From positions 186,001 through 250,000 of the forward strand of contig JAQGDQ010000116.1 in NCBI GenBank assembly GCA_030141605.1: a DNA stretch of 64,000 nucleotides. Reading direction: 5' to 3'. The notes under the pieces are model-generated. The model did not search any database. It saw only the letters and a list, made by a program, of their open reading frames with translations, and was not told the origin of the DNA. The translations under genes were made by a program, and so were the position numbers. This DNA comes from Tubiluchus corallicola (taxonomy: Eukaryota; Priapulida; Priapulimorpha; Priapulimorphida; Tubiluchidae). Shown here piece by piece: positions 12,028 through 25,200 of this stretch (position 1 is its first letter; each line of letters opens with the position of its first letter).

Positions 12028-15000
12028 TCAAGATACCGTCAGTATGTTATTTAACACTGACTTGTGTTTGATATCAGCAACCTCCAGCAACTTTGGACCC
12101 ATTACGGAATACAAGCTTGTGACTAGATGTTCAGTTGCCCCTCTCAGTTCAGAAGTGCCCGTTACTTTGATCTGATTAAGTAAATCCCAGAGAAGCGGCA
12201 GGGCATATCGACTGACAAAGTTTTGCTTGTGAGGATACAGTTCTGTTGCAATTGCTGTATTAAAATAATAAGTATTAGAAATGATTATTGCATAAAATAA
12301 TACAATTATTGCTGCTGCTGCTGCAGCGGCTTTTCAGACTGACGTGCATCCCTACCAATTATGAGCGACATGCAAACAAACATTGCCAATTACAAAGATT
12401 TAATTTTTATGTTATTATGAACTTATTGCAAAATCATACTACTAATGGTTTACAATAAATTTTAACAATTAAAGATAAAAAAAAAAAATATCAGTTTACA
12501 AAAGTATAATTTAACTGCAATGCATGACCATGATTTAACGTTTTACAAATTAAATAGTTAAATATGGAAATACGAAGTTAAACAGTCCCTTAGACTTGAG
12601 AAAATTAGAATGATTAGTAACATTAACACATTCTATAAATAAGCTTAGAAAAATGTCTATATTATCGAGAAAAGGTATTAAATGGTCAGACATAGACAAA
12701 GAGCATGTTCTTATGTGCCAAGAGTCTGTATGGGAGAATCATGAACTTGAATACAAATTTCTTGTTTCTGGCAATTCAGCAAAGGAGCAAAAAACAATAA
12801 ACAGGCATTTCAAACAGCCTCTTACTGATATAGCAATTAGTTACATAGTCGGTCTGGTAACAGGACCTTCATACAATACCTTCATAATATAATAACACGA
12901 CGTTCATTATACGAAGTTTTCAAATCGGTCAGCGGAAGCAAGTGTAGAAACTGCTCCCCTGATCACATTTTTGAAAACTGGCACCATTTTTTAACTCTTT
13001 AGTTCACTTGCGAGATAAAAGTCGAACCTTTTTTATTTTTTTAAATTGCATGGCCTTGGAGGAATTTTCTGGAGTTATTACTTTATCTGACAAATAAGCG
13101 TGCATTGAAGTGTTTTTGAAATGAGCGTGCATTTATGCAACTCATTTGTCAAGGTTGACTGAACCAAGGATCAAATTGCCCCAAATTTGATATTATAAAA
13201 CACTTTATAGTGTTTCATTTTAAATACAAAATAACAAAACTGTACCTTGCTTGTGTTTTGATTTTAAACACAAAATTAAAATGTATGATCAATGAATAAA
13301 AAATTATGTGGCCTTTTTATATGCTTGCTCCCCCTAACTTTAGAACCCGGCTTTGCCCCTCGTATCATTCATATCTCACACTGTCTATTATGTTTATTTG
13401 TGTTATGCCGTAGTGCCTGTGTTGCCCATGCTCACAAATTGTAGTGCATTTCAAAACCATGCTATGAGTGCATATGTACATGGAAATATAGTGAAGGCAT
13501 TTTAGGAAAAGTATCATACTACATACTAAAGAGTTACAGTTGGTATAGATTGTTGATTTTTTTATAGCTTTGCTGGGACCCGTAGTAATGTAGTACCAGG
13601 ACCTGAAAGATTAGTATCGAGCTTTGACAATAAAAACAAATTGTCAAGCCTATCAAGTGAAAAATGATGGTAAAAGAACTAAAAATTGCGACGTACCTGC
13701 CACTCTCATAACCATCGTAGGTTTTCCTTTTGGATTACCATACTGTGCCTGATTTGCAAATGGCTGTAAAAGTGTTGAATATTCTGCAACAAAAATTAGT
13801 TAACTAAAAGTTTCATATTGTTACGAAAAGAATTATAATAAGGAAATTAAATGTGGCGATTTTTTGCATGTAAAACAGAAATAAACTTTTATCTTTTCAG
13901 CATTTTCTTTAATAGATAACTCAATTAAGCCAGGCTGTCTTTCTTGTAAATGCTAACAGACTTCTTATCAACATGTTTTGTTTACAATAAACCACCATGC
14001 TTTGCATTATTAATGATTTGCATTTAAGATTTAGTGTAAGTCATTGTATATGACTTGGCCCCATTACTGTTCTCTTCAGCAACCTTAAAAATCTTCTGCT
14101 GTAGCAAGAAGCAAAATTAAAAGTGTGGTAATGATCTACAAATAATTGTAACAGTCTGAAAATGGCTCAGTAATTACAGAAACACATATACCAAGCAATT
14201 ATCTACTAGAAGTAAATATTCTGTATCAGAAAGCAAATACAGATCGAATCAAATTCTTACTTTCAAACTCGAATCCAACTGAACTTCACAATTTCGAATA
14301 CAAAAATTGAATTTGAATTCACTTGAAAAATTTTTGAATAAATTTTCAAATCATCAATAACAAGCAGTCTCGCAAAGATCATGCATATTGCTGAATCTTG
14401 TTCTGCAGTAAAAATACTCATATCCGTATAAAAGTTGTACATTGAAATTGCAGCAAATTGTGCTGATTGCATGCTGTTTCAAAGGTTTTAATAATAAGAA
14501 CGTATGTAGTTGAAGTTGTGAATTATTCATATTGATAATTTTATGTTCGAATGAAATACTCAAATTAAAAAACTTGTTTTAACTCGAACGTTCGATGCTC
14601 ATCCGTAGTATCTACCCGCATGAGATGCAATGAGTGCTTGCCTAAATAATGTTAAGTATTATAGGTGCTGGAAAAACAGATATAATGTTTTTGGCCTTTA
14701 CAATGCTTCTGATTTAGCAAATAACATAAGCTGTTATAGCAAGTTAAGTAATCCTTTTAATATAAGGCTTACGTAGTACTGAAACTCCAAACTTCACTTA
14801 CCCTTTCCACATTCTGTTAGTGTACCTAACAAGAGAGTCATATTACCTAAATTGCTCATTAGAAGATCTAATACATCCGATGCAGTTGACTCAATATTGG
14901 TGTTTTTAGATGCCAAGCAGAAAGTTAACGGCCCAACTACTGCACTTATGACTGGCTGAAGATCATTGTTTAATAACGGGATCATCTGTTGAAGAGTCTG

Positions 15001-16275
15001 CAGTGCCAACAGATTGACTTTGCTGTTCGTGTCACTTAACCTTGGCACAAGCTTGTCGAAGATCTAAAATAAGAATAAGTACACTTAATATTATTAATGT
15101 GCAGCAGCAAGTTTAAACTATATGTGAAACAGTTACACTACATAAAGGATAATAAGCCAATTGAAGTGAAGCTGCTGATTTGTCTGCAGTGTTTAGTTGT
15201 TTTGATAGCACTATGAACATTCGACACTGGCATTTGTTATTTACGTTAAACTTACCACTAATGCATGCTTAATTAAAGTATTATTTTGCAGTATTTTGAG
15301 TACATCAAAAGCGATTTAAGATTACCACAAAAATTTTAGTTATTATGGTCTAAATCTCTAGAAGCTTCAACACAGTTAAGTACAAATGTCAACTTTCCAT
15401 ATGATAAAATTCTGGTTTATGCTTAGCCATACTTTCAGACACGTGTACACAGAAATACGAAATAATCAATAACTAAAACTAAAGTCCAGTAACATTTAGT
15501 CTTATTGTATCACTTAATGGTTAACATTTGAAAACATATTAGATACTTCTAGGACATGGTAAAAAATACTTAAATACAGCTTAAACAACTCGCTATTGCT
15601 TGGTGTTTAAGTTGAATCAAGTCTGACCTCAGAAAAAATTTAAATTAAATCTGTTATATTTATTAATTCAGACCTTAACAACATCTGTAGAGATAATGTG
15701 AGGTTTTTCATTGCACACTTGTTGAAGTTTTTCCATTCCTTCACATTTTTGTCTCCAGTCCGACGAACCAATTTTGTCTGTAATATCTTTAGTGATATTT
15801 GAGCCTTCTATTCGACCTGCGGGGCGCTTTCTCACACTTGGCTGCTTCTTAACTGGTGCCTTTTTAATGACCGGTGCTCTAAGAAATATCATATTAGTAA
15901 ATCCCACTCATAAATTCAGAATTACAGTATTTTTAATAGAGAGCTAGTAAGTCAAATCTTGGTTGAATATTAAAAATCATTTAGGCACTAAATTATTTAG
16001 GACATTTCAAATTATTTTACATTGATATGTAAGTAACAGGTCTTGAAAATCTGTTCCTTTTCTTGTTATTTTTTAAATGTTCCGCACTTTTTGTTTTTTT
16101 AATATTGATGATGATACCTAAACATTCTCAACTATATCGTTCATTCATTTAAATAAGTAAATGAATAAACATCTCATAAAAGTTTAAAATGCCAAAAGCA
16201 AAGCAAATGTTACCTATGCTCTTCTTGCTCTGGAGAGCCATCGGAGCCGTCATTACTCGTGTCATCCCCTAGACC
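12028..16275 (-). CDS. TOGARAM1: TOGARAM1-like inter-TOG linker, TOG4 and C-terminus
   Basis: Exon 16275-16214 encodes an acidic/Ser linker (LGDDTSNDGSDGSPEQEE). Exon 15878-15674 has a basic stretch (PVIKKAPVKKQPSVRKRPAG), then TOG4 starts at TDKIGSSDWRQKCEGMEKLQ, with the conserved first-HEAT Trp. Exon 15063-14802 gives IFDKLVPRLSDTNSKVNLLA and the following HEAT repeats; exons 13783-13697 and 12254-12028 give FANQAQYGNPKGKPTMVMRV and YALPLLWDLLNQIKVTGTSE. The C-terminus ends LNNILTVS and TGA. The donor after TOG4 exon 15674 is GTCTGA, a weaker GT site than the others. Confidence 0.88.
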
Positions 16276-19200
16276 CTATAAAAATTCAAATTACTGTGAG
16301 TGTGAGGAGCTACAACCAAAGTACTTGAAAAAGTTTTATAAAGCATAGTTGGAGTCTGTTTTTTAGATAACTTCTATCTTTTGTTATGTGATCACATAGA
16401 CACTCAGTCATACCACAGGGCCATATTTACCAATAGGATAAGTGTTTAGGCAATCTATTTTCCCTACGCACCAAATTTTCAGGAGTACCAAATTTTCAAA
16501 TTTTTAGAGGCCCAGAGTTAAAAAATCTAGTTCTTATAATTCTTCTTGGAAAAATTCGCATCCTTTCATGTTTCATATGACTAGTTTTGAGCATGCATTC
16601 AGAGTATTTACTGAACCATATTTATTGTTCGTCACTAAAATAAGTAAGCAAGCTTCAGTCAAGTAGCATTCATTAAAGTATTTATAGTTCCCTGCCTAGT
16701 GCAGATGTTAAAACAACAGGAGATAGGTGGCATATGGTGATTTTGTCAATGTGCAGCAAGCAGAGTGATGTTATAAGAGTTAATATTATAGCAATCTGTT
16801 AAATTACATTGTAGACTGGAAAACATAATTAATATTAGCAATGTAACATGTTCCTGCAGTTGTGTTAAATATCTGATTGAAAGTGTGTAGAGGTCAGCAA
16901 ATTTTTCTGCCTTGTTTTTCTTGGAGGTTGTCAAAAATTTCAGAGGCATAGATCACACAGTATAAATGCAATCAAATCCCAAACTACATGTGGAATACCA
17001 GTAGTGACAACAGTTCATATAAGTGCCTTATAACAAACAAGTATAGTTTGCATAATTAATGTATAAAAGGTACTACCATATTGCACATAGGTGCACGATC
17101 TGTCTAGACATAAGCACTATGCAAATATGCATGTAATTAACAATAACTACATAGGTATGGCTACTAACACACCATAAGTTATTGTGAACTACTTTCATAT
17201 ATAAAAATCCATAATGGAGATGGCCAGGACAAATTATCCGCCTAGAGTGTAGTTATAACTTAATATGCCCTTCTCTGCAGATTTAACTATTTTATTGCTT
17301 TTTATTTATTTATAAAGTGTTGCACAGCCAAGACTGCTACTTTGCTCTACTGCAGAAATTGACATAAATAAGCAACGTACAAATAAAGTCAAAGTTGATT
17401 TTTTATGTAAAACAAAATGCCAAAGTGAACCGACCCATATAAAATTCTGATATTTACTGCTGACTTAAATGAAAAAATCACAAAAGTGGGGCACTACTAA
17501 AAGAAATTTGATACACTGACACTGACACTGACAAAGTGACATTGCTGCTACTCAAGACAAATCTTTGTGGAATACAATTTACTTAAAAGTTATTCAAAGC
17601 GGCAGCTGAAGAATACAACAGTTAGTTAACAGCTTTCATTTTCTCAGAAGTTACAGCTTTCTATGAGTATCTGACAGCTTACAAAAGCGAATAAAGTTGA
17701 GAACAAACAGATCACACACCTTGGCTCGAATATCATTCACTTTATCCTTAACATTTCGTATCTGTGTAGGATTTAGATACTTTTCCAAGGCTTTCTCAAA
17801 CTCAGGATGATCCAAGAGTAAATACAATATCTTTTTTGCATTTGCCCTGTGCAAAGACATTAATCTAATTATTAATTTCTACACAAACCAAAAATATACG
17901 TGAAAGTAAATATGCAGTATTCCTACATACAAATCCAAATTTCATGAAGATTAACTAATTCTTTTGGATGAAAAGTCAGTTCGAGAAAATTGTAATGACT
18001 GTAATTACTACAGGCATTTGTAATTATATCAGTTGTAATGACTGTGCTGCCAATTATTCTGTGGTGTACAAAAAAAAACTGAAGAGACGAAATAAAAGAA
18101 AGAAAATTACGAATACTTGCTCCAGTAAGACCGACAACTGGAATTTTGTCAAATTTACATTCTTGTGTCGCCTGCCAGGAGGATGTAACAATAAAAATCA
18201 TTTTTCATAGCACTCAACTCATTGAAGAACTGATACTGCTGTTATGTACTTACAAATACCCTTCCATTATTAAACTGTAATGTGCAACACTACATTTTGT
18301 AGAAATTATTCACATTTTGTGAACCTGAACAAATTATTAACATTAACAATATGGCATGCTTAATTGGTGAGACAACCATGTATGTTAAACAGTTAATAAA
18401 AATTCACAATAACATAGGGATAATTCTTAAGAACAAGCTCCTTGTGGTGGGGGACAGGCCATTTGGTCACAGGAAAAATTGAGCACTGTCTCACTTGAAC
18501 ACAAAAAATTTGGCACCAGCACCAACATCGCTCAAACATAGGTACATTATGTCTCTGTTGAGCTACAAATCAGGCTGCTTAATATGAAACTTTTATGGCA
18601 ATCCACGTCTTTTGTTAGGGTGGTAATTACCATGTAACTTAACATGGCTAAAGTTTTTGTAAGAAAAGAAAACTACAATTGTGTAGTTAAAACTGGAAGC
18701 AACTATAATCAACTCACTCACTTAACGTATGTAAAAACACTGCTGATGAGTGCATAATATTATCACACATTTCGTAACTGAATCGCAAGAGACATACAGC
18801 AAAAATTCGTACAATTATAATTGTACCATGCATCATTTGGCTCATTAATTTCGAACTGCAGTTTGAGCAGACTCTAAATTTTGAGGTGAAGAGACGTTTT
18901 AACACGCATATTTCCGAGGTATACTAGCTATTTTTAAAATAAAATTTGTCATATTTAAAAAAATATATGTGTAAACTTGTGGTATCTTTGGATTTATTCA
19001 TTTTAAGAACTGCACATAATAGTAAAGAAAGTGCAGAGTCAATTGATTGGTTTTACTTTCTTTCTCATAAATTACTGCATAAGTTTAATACCAATCTTAA
19101 ACAAAGCGATGATTCTTTTATGACAGTGTATCACTAGAATATCAACAAACAAAAACAAAAATTAGATGCAACTTTAAAATTGATTTATGCACACATATCC

Positions 19201-22200
19201 ATGCTGAAGTGTCCCCGTGTCCAAATGTCGTGTGCCCTAGTCTCCTGAGCCCAAGTGGCTGTGCCCAAATGTTGGGTATCCCTTGTTGAGATGTAGCTGA
19301 TTCATTAAAAAGTCCTTAAATCATACCTTGTTTCTTGAGACCCATCGACAGCAAAAGCAGCTACTGCAGGAATAACCCTGTCCGTTAGATCCTTCTGACC
19401 ACTTAGCACTTTAGCCGCTCCCAAACGTTCAATTAGGATTGCCAAGTATTTACTGGTTGTTGTTTTAACATGGCCATTTTTATGGCTAAAAATACCAAAA
19501 TGCAAAGTTGTATTATTTATACGAAATATTGAACCCTGGTGGCAGATAACTGATGAAACAGCTCTTAATTATTATAAAGTAAAGAAGCAAGAAGATCATT
19601 TATCACTTCTCTGAAGCACAGAAGCAGAATGTTGAATGAGAGTTTACCTTTAATACTTTCTTCAGTAATTTTTTTTCTTAGAGTCAAGTTTCCAATAACA
19701 GTATAAAAGCCCTTTTGCAAAGATCTCTTATCATGAAAAACACAATTATCATGGTTAGCGTCATGTGTAATAGCATAGCACGTAACACAATGTGTTAACT
19801 TTACCACAAAACCAAAATACTTACAAAGCACCACCAAGTATTAATGCTAAGACAGCTCTCTGTGGTGAAACTTCATCTACCATAACAGCCAATGCATTTT
19901 CTGATTCATCGCGAATGAATGCATTGCTCTCTCCGTTCTTTTGTAATAAAATTTTTGTGGTCATATCCAGATCCTAAATTTTCCACAAAAAATATTAAAA
20001 GAAATGAAACTGTTATACAAAATTCATTTATGTATATGTTCATGTAGACAAGAAAAGCTTTGAAAATTATGCCCTGAATTCCATAGCAATCAAAGTCAAT
20101 TTTGAAGCATGCATTGCCTGCCTTGAGGCAGAAAAAAATCATTGTTTGTTATTGACATTTTACAGCAACCTGAGGAAGCTTGCAATTTTAAGCAAACTTC
20201 GCTAGCAAAATTTTCTAACTTGAGACAATTACTACCAGATTATTAGACATAATTTCTGCCGATAAAGCGAGATCTTGGTATTGGAACAGGAACAAGAACA
20301 AGAAGGAGAAATTCCACGTGAAATAAATATTAAAATCAATCAGCCACTATTATTATTGCTATTGCTGGTACAAGGCACTGCTCGGTTGTATTGATATGAC
20401 TAGAAGAACCTGGTGTTACCTGCTACTGTACCAAAACAAACTCGTTTCTATAGCTTTAAGTTACAGTAAAAAAAGTGAAGAAATAAGAACTGACAGAGAA
20501 AAATATAAAGAAATACATATTACAGGAAGAGACATGCCTTACTGTAGGCAGGTAACATAATTATATAAAGAACAAATGTACAAAGTTGCCTAGACAGTAA
20601 ATGTAAACCGTCAGTTTACTGTATGGTAAATAATCAATAAGTAAAAATTGCCATTTTCAAAAAAATTTTCTGAACAATTACAGAATAATATTGCTTGGAT
20701 TAATGTTTGAGTATGTGCAATTGTAAATCAATATCATCAAGGAATGAAGTGAAAAAGTTTTACTTTTGAGTCATAATGGAGTGGCAAATAATTATTATAA
20801 TGCATTCTTATTAGTCTAATCAATCACACACCACTTTCAAGGTAAAAGTTATAAAACAGTCCAGTGAAAGAGAATCGATTAAAAACACTATGTACAAGCT
20901 TGTACCATAAAAATCATTAAAAACAATATTCAACCTTTGGTTAATATTTAACATAAAAATTAAGCAATTTCTAGCACCACTTATTAGAATGTGTAAGAGT
21001 TAGTAAAATCATTACAACAACAAAAATTGTTATTACTAAATATTCTCTTCTAAAAATGTTAATTGAGCAATATTTTTGTGAATAAAAAAATCAGTTACAT
21101 TCATTCCTTTTTTGTCATCATATTATTTTAAAAGAGTTCTGAAGGCAAAATACAGTTGGTGACAAAATGTAGTTTAGATATTCCTGATAATCATATCATA
21201 TTTAAAAACTGATAAATAGCTTTGTACTCCCACAATTAAGTTGTATTCATTTTGACACGACGTCAGTGGTATCTCTAGTGTCATTAACAACGCATGCACA
21301 ATTGCGCATGTGTGGTAAAACAAATAAAATGCTACTATATCAGTTTTTTTTCGCTGAATTTACACAAGTTACATGAAACTACTATCACAGATGGCCAAAA
21401 ACAATTTTTTAATATATCGAATAAGGAGGCAATCAATTTGCTTGTGAAAATGTAACTCTATGGAAACTATATGATATCTGTAGTCTAGCTTGCATGAACA
21501 ATAGGCGTGCAGAGTTCGGGAAATCAAATCATGCTGCAAATTCCTAGCCATAATTTTCTAGGTTATGTGTAGAGTAATCAAGATAAATAATTAACCTTTC
21601 TAGCTAAATTTCACTAAAATTACATTTAGTCTAGGTTAGCTGTAGGACATTCCAACCCTATAGTTTTTTGGCACGAGACTGGATTTTAGTGGTAACCTCC
21701 CTTTCTCCACATTTTGAAAGATTTCTCCTGAATTTCCACCAACTGTTGCTTCAACGTAAAAATTGTACAAAATGCAATCGCAGTGAGAACACCTCTTCCC
21801 CTTTAGCAAAACAGAAATACCCATCTGTCATACTAGATTAGGTGAAAAAAAATTGGAAGCAACATGTAGTATAGGTGCACGACTGCACCAAAATTATATG
21901 ACAGTCAAATTTTGGACTACAAGCAATATTTTTGACTTAAAGATTTAAAGATTTTCTTTTTGGAACCTCATTTGCACATTTGAAAAAATGCCACAACGGT
22001 TTTTCCTCTAAAAATGTGGGGAGCCACTCTTTTAAAGGGTTGAAAAGTGCTAAGTGAAAGGCATTTCTTTTCAGTTTTCTTTTCCTTTTGAACCTCATAA
22101 TAAGTCAAACAGTAAACCTGCCTGCTCAGGCTCAAACAATCGTCGGCAAAGAGCAGGGAACAAACTCTGTCATGCTGTTTCGCTGCCCAGTTTACTTATC

Positions 22201-25200
22201 ATTGATCAGTCGATCATACCTAAGAATCTACTGTATCATACAATTTTATCTGTGTAAAAAACAAAAAATGATCCCATTTGCCCTATTTGTCAGAAGAATT
22301 GTTTGAATGGCACAACAAGCACAAGGCAACCTGGCAGTGAAACATTTAATAAGCAGAAATGATCAGAAAACAGAAAGTTAACCTCACTGCAATAATAAAA
22401 CAATCCAGCATGAGATACTGGTGACATCATGCTAAAACTTTTGCACACTGTACCTAATATTTTATATAATATTAATATATATAATATATTATATATAATA
22501 TATTGTTTAATATAATATTTTAATAATTACTAATATTTAAGTTTAGTTTAAATTTTATTTATTTTTAGTGGATTTACAAATATATACTAATATTGATTTC
22601 ATCTATAAAATACAGTGCTTTGAAGTAGACGTGGACAAAGCTACAACTTAAGCTTAACATTAAAAATGAAATTCAGCGCAGCTTTTAAGGCATGGTTATC
22701 CCATGCTTCACACATACCTGTGTATCTGAATTTGAAAATGTGAGACCTTTTCTAGTTTTAAATTACCAGATAGATTCAAATAACACTTAAAAGTGTTCAT
22801 ATGAATATTAAATTAGAAAAAGTTTGATATTAAAAAAGTAATGCATTAATAGAATTTACTTACCAGGTCCATTTGTTTGTGCAAATTTCGATACATATCT
22901 GCCAAACAACCCATAGCCACCCGTGAAACTTGCGACCGTAGATTTTTCACCTCATTTACAACAGCCAGTATAACTGTATGTAGCTGAGCATTGACAGTAT
23001 CTGGACTATTCACAGAAAGCCTTTGTATTGCTTGTAACCCATCAACCTTTGGCTCCCTAAAATTGGAGCACTGTGTCTGTTATCATATATAAGTTTCGTG
23101 ACTTAACTGTCTTTGTAAGGCATGTATAACTGTAACTTACATTAATTAGTTACTTATATAGTAAATAAATTCATTTATATTTACTTGAACTATAACTTGA
23201 TACTTAAATAGACTTAGAAAATCTACATTATCAGACTTGTTAGAGAGACAATGACAAGACTTTTTTGATGTGAAAAAAGCAAAACTAAAAAACTAGTATA
23301 AAGCTTTATCACTACATTTGTGTTTACTGTGTTATTATTAATAATTGAATTTGATTACAAGAATTTTACAATATAACAGTAGCTAGTTTCCTAGGCATAG
23401 TGAATATTTGCTGCCAGGAGTCTTTCATTTGCTGCCCGATGTCATAATTAATGTCCGAGGTGAAGCCCAATTGTGTTATTGATGCCAGAGGGTTATAAAC
23501 GAAAGACCGAGCGATGCAAATATTCATCTTGCTTAAGAAGAACAACATTATTACTCTTATTTCTAATACTAACTTGATACTTAATTTAAACAGAATAGAT
23601 TTCTCTTTTGGAAAATGTTTCTCTTTCTCTCTCTTACTATATATAAAAAAACGTATTTTAGTTATTGATGGATAAGCAGGCTAGCAATCACTCTCTTGTA
23701 CATGCACAGCAATTTAAATCTATGAATACAATTTATTATTAATAAATTCAGATAAGTAAAGATCAAACAATGAAGTGAGTGCAAGTTACACACATTAGTG
23801 ACAGAATACCATATTAAATATCATTAACAAAAATGATATTAACATGCATTAACTTCTTTTTTCACTAAAAAAGTCTGGAATCAATTTAGAATAGTATTCA
23901 CTCAAGCCCTGGTCATCTTTATGTCTTTTTGGTAAAATTTCTAAAATCTGACAACTAGATAAACTGGCATATATATATCTGCCTATAGGTATCTCCATCT
24001 TACACAACCTGTTCCAGTAAAAAATGAGAAGAAATAAATAAAATAAAACCAAGTACCTACCATTCAGAAGAACTAAGATTGGCTAAAGCTGTTTTAATCA
24101 GTTTTTCAGGATTTGTAATTTCCTTGTCTTTTGCAGATGTTAACTCTAACGATGTTTTGACATCACTGTAACGAAAACGGTACAAACAAAAGTCACAAAG
24201 TGCTACAGGGAACAAATGCGACTTCACGGCTAATTTCTCCTAAACAGATCCTATAAGTTTTAAATAGCAAAAGTGCTGTTAAGCCAAAAATTGTGGGAAT
24301 ATCATATTCAACATTTAAATCGTAATAAACGACACTGATCAGCACAACTAGATTCTCGTTAAATCCAATAACGAGAGTTTTACTTACTCTTTGCTTTTTG
24401 GGAGTTGCCCATTTGCTTGAACTGAGCGCCTAAGAGATTTTCTTCTTTCCGTTCCTTCACTCTCAGTTATGCCTGCTATAAAATTAAAGAAAGAACTATA
24501 TACAATGTAAAAACCAGCCAAAATATCAGTTTCATGCAAATCACAATCCAGAATTAAAAACAGAATATATATTATCAGCTGGAATATTTGCAAAGGTCCA
24601 AAAATGTAGAATATCACTTGTAATCTTTTCTGCAGTCTTATTTTGTTTTTAGAGTTGAAACAATAATCACATTTGTACTGTCTGCTGTATGCTATGTAAT
24701 AGTATTATAGCCAGAATGTTTAATGATAGAGCATGTCCTCATGTTTTAATGCTTGCATAACGTTCAAGAGCAATATAAGTGGACCCACACACACGTAGGG
24801 ATATTTGCTGCTCATTTGTTACATGAAATATAATGTTAAGCTATCTGATTTATCTAAGCTGTTTCATCTGGAGAGGCACTTTCACGGTTTGACCAATTTG
24901 CCCTTATAAAAAGTGGCAGCATGTCCATTCACCTTTATGTATTTTTTCCACTGACACCAAATCAACTATGCCATGTAAAGTTTCTAACTTTCAAGCTTTA
25001 CAGTTTAGTTTCCAATTACTCAGCTGATCACTGCATTATTGCTCATCACAATAAAGACAAAAAGTGTAGTGAACGTAATGTAGAAGTAGCAAAAGCTATT
25101 ATTGTTCACAACAGATTACCAAAAAAAGAATCTTGAGCAGCTTGGTAATCTGCAGTCAAGTAATACATGGCTAAAGACTCCATAAATAACTAATCCTAAT

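Noticed and set aside
12653-12892. 79-codon plus-strand ORF in the last TOGARAM1-like intron
   Set aside because: No recognisable domain, no splice or promoter support; at most a transposon remnant.
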